A stretch of DNA of 11,627 nucleotides from CAYFVR01 sp046541515. Its GTDB lineage: Bacteria; Desulfobacterota; Desulfobacteria; Desulfobacterales; Desulfococcaceae. The stretch spans positions 1-11,627 of the forward strand of contig JBKHDD010000157.1 in the NCBI GenBank assembly GCA_046541515.1, written 5' to 3'. Positions 7,093-11,627 of the stretch are shown here, in pieces. Under the pieces are notes generated by a model that made no database searches, was not told the origin of the DNA, and was given only the letters and a program-made list of their open reading frames with translations. The translations under genes and the position numbers were made by a program. How positions within the stretch are numbered: position 1 is the stretch's first letter; every line of letters starts with the position of its first letter.

Positions 7093-8100
7093 TTACCGCA
7101 CTTCGGAAAGATACCGATCGCTAAAGGTATTCTGCACCTCGGCCATCTTTTTGTAGTCGATGGGCTTGGCCCGCTCATATTCCGAATCGGGAAGGAATTT
7201 CTCCGCCGCCTCGGGGGAAAGGGCGGAGGATCGCACCGGCTTCAGGAAGGCGTTGGCCCAAACGGCCTGCCCCTTGTCGGACATGATGAAATCCAGAATC
7301 TTCTTGCCGTTCTCCGGGTGGGGCGCGTCCTTGACCAGACTAATGACATAGGGCACCACGATGGAACCTTCCTGGGGAATCACGAACTGGACGTTGGCCA
7401 TGTCCTTGTACTTGGCCCGATAGGCGTTAAAGTCGTAATCGAACAGGATGGGGATCTCCCCGGAAAGCACCCGCGCGTAAGCGGTCTGTTTGGGCACGAT
7501 GGGTTGATTCTCCTGGAGCTTCTTGAAAAATTCAATGGCCGGATCAAAATTTTCCAGGCTGCCGCCCATGGAGAGGTTGGCGGCCACGGCGGAGGCGTAG
7601 CCCACGAAGGCGGAGGTGGGGTCCAGGTAACCGATCATACCTTTATAATCCGGCTTCTGAAGATCGGCCCAGGAAGTCGGCACGGGCGCGCCGCCCAGGG
7701 CGTCCACGTTCACGAAAAAGCCGATGGCGCCGAAGTGAATCGTGAACCAGTAGCCTTCCGGATCCTTCAGCCCCTCGGGAATCTCGTCCCAGTGATCCGG
7801 CTTGTAGGGCGCGACCACCCCGGCCTCCTTGGCCTTGATGCCAAAGGATACTCCGTAGTAGGCGACGTCGGCCACCGGGTTGTCCTTCTCCGCGATGAGC
7901 TGGGAAAGGGTCTGCCCAGAGTTCTTGTTGTCGTGGGGCACGGCGATGCCCAGGTTTTCCTCGATGGCCTTGAGCTGGCTGGCCCAGTCGGCCCACATGG
8001 GCGGGCAGTTGTAGCAGATGGCGGTTTCGGCAAATACCGGCCCGGCGCTCCACGTCAGAACCCAGGCCACCAGCAATCCGATCATCCAACGGTTTTTCAT
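7093..8100 (-). CDS. Periplasmic substrate-binding protein of the ABC importer
   Basis: This 335-residue precursor has a clear Sec signal peptide: a basic start MKNR, a hydrophobic core and an Ala-X-Ala-like site VFA|ET near residue 24. The mature part has the layout of type II periplasmic binding proteins of the iron/thiamine/polyamine/phosphonate group: a strand with ADVAYYGVSFGIKAKEAG, then FTIHFGAIGFFVNVDAL, PTSWADLQKPDYKGMIGYLDPTS and a late PENGKKILDFIMSDKGQ stretch. A CYNC pair (C29, C32) sits at the mature N-terminus and could form a disulfide. The start is supported by an almost perfect AAAGGAGG, 4 nt before the ATG. It lies 79 bp after the repressor gene and before the permeases. 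The ligand cannot be read from sequence; the phosphodiesterase in the same operon suggests a phosphate-containing compound. Confidence 0.92.
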   Translation of the reverse strand: MKNRWMIGLLVAWVLTWSAGPVFAETAICYNCPPMWADWASQLKAIEENLGIAVPHDNKNSGQTLSQLIAEKDNPVADVAYYGVSFGIKAKEAGVVAPYKPDHWDEIPEGLKDPEGYWFTIHFGAIGFFVNVDALGGAPVPTSWADLQKPDYKGMIGYLDPTSAFVGYASAVAANLSMGGSLENFDPAIEFFKKLQENQPIVPKQTAYARVLSGEIPILFDYDFNAYRAKYKDMANVQFVIPQEGSIVVPYVISLVKDAPHPENGKKILDFIMSDKGQAVWANAFLKPVRSSALSPEAAEKFLPDSEYERAKPIDYKKMAEVQNTFSDRYLSEVR

Positions 8101-8147
8101 GCGTCCTCCTTTGGAAAAGGGCGACCCGCGAGACCGCCCGGATTTCT

Positions 8148-8164
8148 CCCGCCGTGGCGGCGGG
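8148..8164 (-). promoter_or_regulatory. Hairpin between repressor and binding-protein genes
   Basis: CCCGCCG-CCA-CGGCGGG (minus strand) is a perfect 7-bp GC stem, 15 bp after the repressor stop codon. It has no T-run. It may act as a transcript-processing or 3'-end protecting structure that separates repressor level from transporter level. A smaller CCTTT/AAAGG pairing just before the binding-protein gene includes the first bases of its ribosome site. Confidence 0.45.
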
Positions 8165-8179
8165 GGGTCGGGGAACCGA

Positions 8180-9193
8180 TCATCCGATCGATCGCGGCCG
8201 TGAGACCGATTCCCGTTGGATCAGTTGAAGGGGCAGCAGCTTCCGCACCGGGTCGGAACCCGGGGTTTCAATTCGCCGAAGCAAGACTTCCGCGCCGATG
8301 CGGCCCATGTCGTAAGCCGGTTGCCGAATCGTATCCAGGCCGGGCGTAAAAAAGCCGCTCAGGGGCATGTCGTCAAAGCCGACCACGGAAAGGTCCCGAG
8401 GAATCTCCAGCCCCAGTTCCCGAGCGCCCTGCATGGCGCCGATGGCCAGATAATCGTTGGAGCAAAATACCGCCTCGGGCGGCTCCGGGCCGTTCATCAG
8501 CTCCCGGATGGCGCGCCTCCCATTTTCCAGGCGGTAGGGGGATTGACGAACCCGGTCGGGGTCGTAGGGAATTGCGCCGTCGGCCAAACATTTCCGATAT
8601 CCGTGCCAGCGATGACGGCTTTTGTCCGAAGTATGAAAATCCCCGGCGATCATGGCGATCCGCCGATGACCGTGGTCGATCAGGTGTCGGGTCGCCAGAT
8701 ATCCGCCGAAAAAATTGTCCACCCCCACGCAGGAAATCGGGCCTCGGCGGACGGTGCTGTAAATCAGCACCAGCGGGAATCCTTCGGCCACCAACTCCAG
8801 AAGGAATCCGTGGTCGGGATCGGTGGTGGTCAGCAGAATCCCGTCCACCCGCATCTCCCGGAACGCCTGGATCATTTTCTCTTCCCGTTCCGGCGAGTAG
8901 TCGGTGTTGGCCTGCACGATCCGGTAGTCGTTACGTTCGGCAAAGTCCTGGGCGCCCCGAGTGGATTCCGCAAAAATGGGGTTGGTGATGGAGGGAACGA
9001 TCAACCCCAAAATCCTGGATCGACGTGTGGCAAATCCACGGGCCAGCGCGTTGTACCGATAGTTGCATTCCTTCATCGCCCGGACGACCCGCTCCCGGGT
9101 GGCGGACTTCACCGCGTCGGGGGTGTTGATCACCCGGGACACCGTCGCCGTGGAAACGCCGGCGAGCCGCGCCACGTCCAGGATGGTGCTCAT
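8180..9193 (-). CDS. LacI-family transcriptional repressor of the ABC operon
   Basis: This 337-residue protein has the standard LacI-family layout and length. The helix-turn-helix is at residues 4-23 (ILDVARLAGVSTATVSRVIN), the hinge helix at about 47-58 (NALARGFATRRS), and residues about 60-330 form a periplasmic-binding-protein-like sensor and dimer domain (LGLIVPSITNPIF, CSNDYLAIGAMQGARELG, SVVGFDD). The hinge Ala-Leu-Ala-Arg predicts a palindromic operator with a central CG, and such a site lies 19 bp before its start codon, indicating autoregulation. It is the first gene of the transporter operon, with 79 bp to the next gene. The ATG at 9193 has no good Shine-Dalgarno sequence, which would keep its level low. 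The inducer is unknown and presumably the transported compound or its cleavage product. Confidence 0.93.
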   Translation of the reverse strand: MSTILDVARLAGVSTATVSRVINTPDAVKSATRERVVRAMKECNYRYNALARGFATRRSRILGLIVPSITNPIFAESTRGAQDFAERNDYRIVQANTDYSPEREEKMIQAFREMRVDGILLTTTDPDHGFLLELVAEGFPLVLIYSTVRRGPISCVGVDNFFGGYLATRHLIDHGHRRIAMIAGDFHTSDKSRHRWHGYRKCLADGAIPYDPDRVRQSPYRLENGRRAIRELMNGPEPPEAVFCSNDYLAIGAMQGARELGLEIPRDLSVVGFDDMPLSGFFTPGLDTIRQPAYDMGRIGAEVLLRRIETPGSDPVRKLLPLQLIQRESVSRPRSIG

Positions 9194-9211
9194 CCAACGA
9201 CCCGAAATTTT

Positions 9212-9225
9212 TGTAATCGTTTACA
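9212..9225. promoter_or_regulatory. LacI-type operator 1 (promoter-proximal)
   Basis: TGTAATCGTTTACA is a 14-bp near-perfect palindrome with the central CG typical of LacI-family operators. It ends 19 bp before... that is, it lies just upstream of the repressor start at 9193, where it could block transcription of the operon. It shares 17 of 19 bases, with flanks, with operator 2. Confidence 0.75.
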
Positions 9226-9301
9226 TTTCACAACGCGCCGAGCCCCTTTTCGAACGCCACTTCGATAGATTTGCCTTTTCAAAATGGGAACGGGCATTCC
9301 G

Positions 9302-9424
9302 GTTCGAAAAATCCCCCCGCCCTCGACACCGTTCATTTGGGTGAAAATGGATCGGGGCGAACTGCATTCGCCCTCGGGAAATCAGACACATTCGTCCTTT
9401 GGAAATCCCGAAATGAACGGCATC
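9302..9424 (-). repeat. REP-like element, copy A (inverted relative to copy B)
   Basis: Read on the minus strand, this stretch aligns with 10194-10312 on the plus strand. Shared blocks are CCG(T/C)TCATTT then GGATTTCCAA, a GGGCGNA hairpin followed by CGCCCCGA, CAAATGAACGGT (12 bases exact, 9328-9339) and GGGGATTT. The hairpin is GGGCGAA-N5-TTCGCCC at 9355-9373. Outer limits are approximate. It resembles palindromic intergenic repeats that occur in many copies in bacterial genomes. Confidence 0.65.
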
Positions 9425-9661
9425 GCCCCCGCCCCCTTTGGATAAGAGGGCGAAAACCGCCTTCCGAGCAGGTTCCCAAGGCGGAATGAAATCTCCGAAT
9501 GATCCGAAAATTTGAGGATGCCCGCCAACCGGATTCCGGGAACCGGAAACCTTCGTCTATACGGGAATCGTTGCCCTCGAAAACCGGAAGGGCTTTCCCG
9601 AAAGAATCCCCATCGGTTTGCGTTTCGATTGGATATTGCCCATGGATAACCCGGCAATATT

Positions 9662-9675
9662 TGTAAACGGTTACA
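9662..9675. promoter_or_regulatory. LacI-type operator 2 (distal)
   Basis: TGTAAACGGTTACA has the same half-sites (TGTAA/TTACA) and central CG as operator 1, and its centre is 450 bp further from the repressor gene. It is flanked by TTT on both sides, like operator 1. It may be an auxiliary site for looping, or may control a promoter within the spacer. Confidence 0.7.
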
Positions 9676-9780
9676 TTTACGTTAAAAGTTCGTGAGCCTT
9701 TCTTCCACTTTGCGCAATGGATGGCAAAATCCCGGAAATACGGACTGCCTTGGAAAACTGGATTCTTGGGATTTACGACC

Positions 9781-10083
9781 GATCCCGCTTCAAAACGACG
9801 AAAGAATGAAGCGAATATTTTTACTTCATTTGTAGCGATTCAATCCCATAATTTTGCCGGGATGGATGAAGTGCAACAGATGACTTCATTTGTAGCGATT
9901 GGAATCTTTACTCTTGCCGAAATCGATGAAGCGAGGCATAGCGCTTCATTTGTAGCGATTCAAATCTTTAATTTCATCGATACGGATGGAGCGATCCCGA
10001 TATTTTCATTTGTAGCGATTGCAATCCTTACTTTTCTCCCAAACGAGGTAGCAATTCAAAACGGTAATTTTGTAGCGATGTAA
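9781..10083 (+). repeat. Array of five 60-bp units with a conserved 15-bp end and internal hairpins
   Basis: TCATTTGTAGCGATT recurs exactly at 9826, 9886, 9946 and 10006, and a weaker TTTGTAGCGATG ends the fifth unit, all at 60-bp spacing. The other 45 bp are partly conserved (AATCTTTA near the unit start, GATGAAGCG in the middle). Each of the first three units holds a hairpin: AATGAAG/CTTCATT (9805-9830), ATGAAGT/ACTTCAT (9866-9889) and ATGAAGCG/CGCTTCAT (9926-9949). Unit 4 keeps it with G-U pairs (9986-10009). The inner base pairs differ between units yet still pair. A 120-codon frame (9721-10083) stays open because 60 is a multiple of three, giving a recurrent SFVAI, but it has no ribosome site. 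The region is clearly more AT-rich than its neighbours. Partly conserved spacers rule against CRISPR. Confidence 0.85.
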
Positions 10084-10193
10084 AAGACTACGGAATCAAA
10101 ATGGAAATCGGAAAAAGGCTCGAACCTTCCCGTTCCCGAAAGCCTTTCACGGCTTTGAAGGGCTGGACCCGGAAGGAAAACGACTTAAATTCA

Positions 10194-10318
10194 ATACCGC
10201 TCATTTTGGATTTCCAATGGGCGACGGCGCTGGATTCATCAAGGGCGTATGCGATGCGCCCCGACAAATGGGGCATCAAATGAACGGTTCGGAATGAGCC
10301 AGGGGATTTGTCCCCTTC
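10194..10318 (+). repeat. REP-like element, copy B
   Basis: This is the partner of copy A in opposite orientation. It holds the hairpin GGGCGTA-N5-TGCGCCC at 10243-10261, where one arm change is compensated by a G-U pair relative to copy A, the exact 12-base block CAAATGAACGGT at 10277-10288, and a GGGGA-TTTG-TCCCC hairpin around 10301-10314. The 60-codon frame across it (10101-10283) is judged not to be a gene. Confidence 0.6.
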
Positions 10319-10376
10319 CCCGGGCTGTTCGGGCGGACTCGAACCCGTCATGCGCAAACAGTGAAAAGGATTCTCC

Positions 10377-11627
10377 ATGGCCGAAGAAAAGGACCCCTTG
10401 GCGGGGTACGTGCAAACGCTGCTGGAGTTGCGGGATCGGGCGCCCGAACATCCGATGGACGAGGCGTCCTTGAAGGCGATCGCCCGGGATTTGGGGCTGG
10501 ACGAGGGGGACTGGGCCCGGCTGGAAAAAACCTTCAACCGGCACATGCGCATTGGAAGCGGTTTCGCCCGGCTGGGCAATTGGACCGACGCGGCGGCGGA
10601 GCTTGAGCAAGCGTTGAAGCTGAAACCGGCCGCCGCGGAAGCCCAGTATCGTCTGGCGGCGGCGCTGGCGGGGCGATGGAAACAGGGGGGAGACCCGACG
10701 GATCGAGAGCGGGCGGAAGCGTTGGCCCGCTCCGTCCTCGGCGCCGATCCGGACCACGAGGGCGCCTTGCGACTGGTGGGGGAACTTCGAACGCCGGCGT
10801 CGGCCCCCCCGTCTTCGTCCAAACGGAGAACCTTGGCGCTCGTCCTCGTGGGGCTTCTGATCCTGCTGGGGATGGCGGCCACCTACCTGGTCTTCATGCC
10901 GGTGGAACCGGCGCCCACCGGCGACCATCGGCCCCAGACGGAAAAAGCGGCCCCGGCGGAAACGCCGATGGAAATTTCAAGCGGGATGGAATCTTCAACC
11001 GAAACCGTTGCCGCTTCCGAACCCGCCCAAGCGCCGGTCCAGGCCGATCTCCCAATCCGATGGCCGGAACGGGAGGCACTCCAATTTCAAACCGAATCCT
11101 CCCGGTATCGTCCCTTCACCGATTCCTATTCCTACCAGCTCAAGGCCATTTTGAGGCCCCGGGGCGTGGAAATCACCGGGCTCACGGTTCGCGTCGCCCT
11201 TCGAGATGGGGCGGGCGAACCCATTTTCCAGCGGACCGCGGACGTGGTCGCGGACCACCATCCGCCCGTTTGGCCGGGGGACGTGATCCCCATGGGAGTC
11301 ACCCTGTTCCAAAAAATCGCTCCGCCGATTCCGGGGGACGCGGTCGTGGAAATCCTTACCCTGGACCGGCGACCGGCGCGAACGGAATACCCGGAATTGG
11401 GGCTCGTTCCCCTGAGTTGGGCCGGCGAAAAGCCGCCCGGCGTGGACCTTCGGGTCTCCAACCGCCAGAGCCATTTTTCGGACGAATCGGCGCTGGGCAA
11501 GCGGTTTCACCGGCTGGAACTTGGGGTGGAAAACGTGGGGACCACCGCGCTGGAATCGTTGAAATTTCGGATCGAATGGAATAACGACGCCGGAGAGAAA
11601 GTGGAGGAACGGACCTTTTACGCCGCG
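10377..11627 (+). CDS. TPR / single-membrane-helix / beta-domain protein, incomplete at right edge
   Basis: The frame is open from the ATG at 10377 through 417 codons to the window end, without a stop. AAAAGGA lies 6 nt before the ATG. Residues 1-55 are helical and charged. Residues about 58-99 form a TPR-like repeat (FARLGNWTDAAAELEQALKLKPAAAEAQYRLAAAL), with a weaker second one at 112-137. A membrane helix spans about 152-174 (LALVLVGLLILLGMAATYLVF), followed by a Pro/Ala/Glu/Ser-rich linker (175-227). The C-terminal part (about 228-417) looks like beta strands; the last 45 residues (LELGVENVGTTALESLKFRIEWNNDAGE) resemble FxLYD-type sandwich domains. I predict a cytoplasmic TPR part and a periplasmic beta part. 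Function is unknown. Its upstream region is REP-like element B. Confidence 0.85.
   Translation, partial: MAEEKDPLAGYVQTLLELRDRAPEHPMDEASLKAIARDLGLDEGDWARLEKTFNRHMRIGSGFARLGNWTDAAAELEQALKLKPAAAEAQYRLAAALAGRWKQGGDPTDRERAEALARSVLGADPDHEGALRLVGELRTPASAPPSSSKRRTLALVLVGLLILLGMAATYLVFMPVEPAPTGDHRPQTEKAAPAETPMEISSGMESSTETVAASEPAQAPVQADLPIRWPEREALQFQTESSRYRPFTDSYSYQLKAILRPRGVEITGLTVRVALRDGAGEPIFQRTADVVADHHPPVWPGDVIPMGVTLFQKIAPPIPGDAVVEILTLDRRPARTEYPELGLVPLSWAGEKPPGVDLRVSNRQSHFSDESALGKRFHRLELGVENVGTTALESLKFRIEWNNDAGEKVEERTFYAA

Larger units (their letters stand above)
9194..10376. other. 1.2-kb region without a convincing gene, rich in repeats
   Basis: No frame here has the combination of ribosome site, composition and similarity expected of a gene. 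The contents, left to right, are: a LacI-type operator, a REP-like element (copy A), a second operator, a 60-bp repeat array, an AAAGCC-N6-GGCTTT hairpin at 10140-10157, and an inverted second copy of the REP-like element (copy B). The promoter of the operon must lie here, but I could not pick a convincing -35/-10 pair. Confidence 0.7.

Noticed and set aside
9382..9657. 91-codon minus-strand frame starting at TTG
   Set aside because: It has no ribosome site, spans part of REP-like element A and has no recognisable protein sequence.
9721..10083. 120-codon plus-strand frame with a recurrent SFVAI motif
   Set aside because: It stays open because the repeat period is a multiple of three. It lacks a ribosome site and the covarying hairpins explain the conservation better. 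It is kept only as part of the repeat entry.
9820..10083. CRISPR array
   Set aside because: The 45-bp intervals between the conserved motifs are similar to each other and share internal motifs, and no cas gene is present.
10101..10283. 60-codon plus-strand frame
   Set aside because: It overlaps REP-like element B and has no family resemblance; the similarity with copy A is at DNA level and shifts frame.
10325..10365. tRNA T-arm-like sequence (minus strand GGGTTCGAGTCC)
   Set aside because: The T-stem does not pair over 5 bp, and no matching anticodon arm, D-arm or acceptor stem is found. It is probably part of a repeat or chance.
10088..10882. 264-codon minus-strand frame
   Set aside because: It is opposite the real plus-strand gene at 10377 and a repeat element, is Ser/Arg-rich and has no recognisable domain.
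10676..11584. 302-codon plus-strand frame
   Set aside because: It is a Gly/Arg/Pro-rich shadow in another frame of the TPR-membrane protein.

Overview
The window is GC-rich bacterial DNA carrying a Gram-negative style gene set: a periplasmic binding protein with a Sec signal peptide, a binding-protein-dependent ABC importer and an HD-GYP signalling protein. I cannot name the organism. The mix would fit Desulfobacterota or a similar environmental Gram-negative lineage, but that is only an impression. Spacers are long and rich in hairpins and repeats.

Layout. At the left edge is a 17-bp G-rich tandem repeat (1-68), then a minus-strand gene for a cyclic-nucleotide-binding-domain/HD-GYP protein (109-1185). 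A 439-bp spacer separates it from a plus-strand open frame that is a shortened, catalytically altered ISAs1-type transposase (1625-2263), followed by a strong rho-independent terminator (2331-2376). Next is a small plus-strand membrane protein of unknown function (2509-3003).

The core is a minus-strand operon read from 9193 down to 3247: LacI-family repressor, periplasmic binding protein, permease, a permease fused in frame to its ATPase, and a GpdQ-like binuclear metallophosphodiesterase. The last three genes are joined by ATGA stop/start overlaps. I infer a regulated system that imports a small organophosphate, probably a phosphodiester such as a glycerophosphodiester, and cleaves it in the cytoplasm. 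The binding protein is followed by a 224-bp spacer of stacked hairpins, including a 14-bp stem with a GAAA loop, which could set differential expression of binding protein over membrane components.

Upstream of the operon lies about 1.2 kb with no convincing gene (9194-10376). It holds two matching LacI-type operators 450 bp apart, two copies of a roughly 125-bp REP-like element in inverted orientation, and an array of 60-bp units. Each unit ends in the same 15-bp motif and most contain a short hairpin whose inner stem bases change in a compensating way. A degenerate copy of the motif also lies just beyond the other end of the operon. This array is the most unusual structure in the window. At the right edge a plus-strand gene begins (10377) for a TPR, single-membrane-helix, beta-domain protein that runs off the end.
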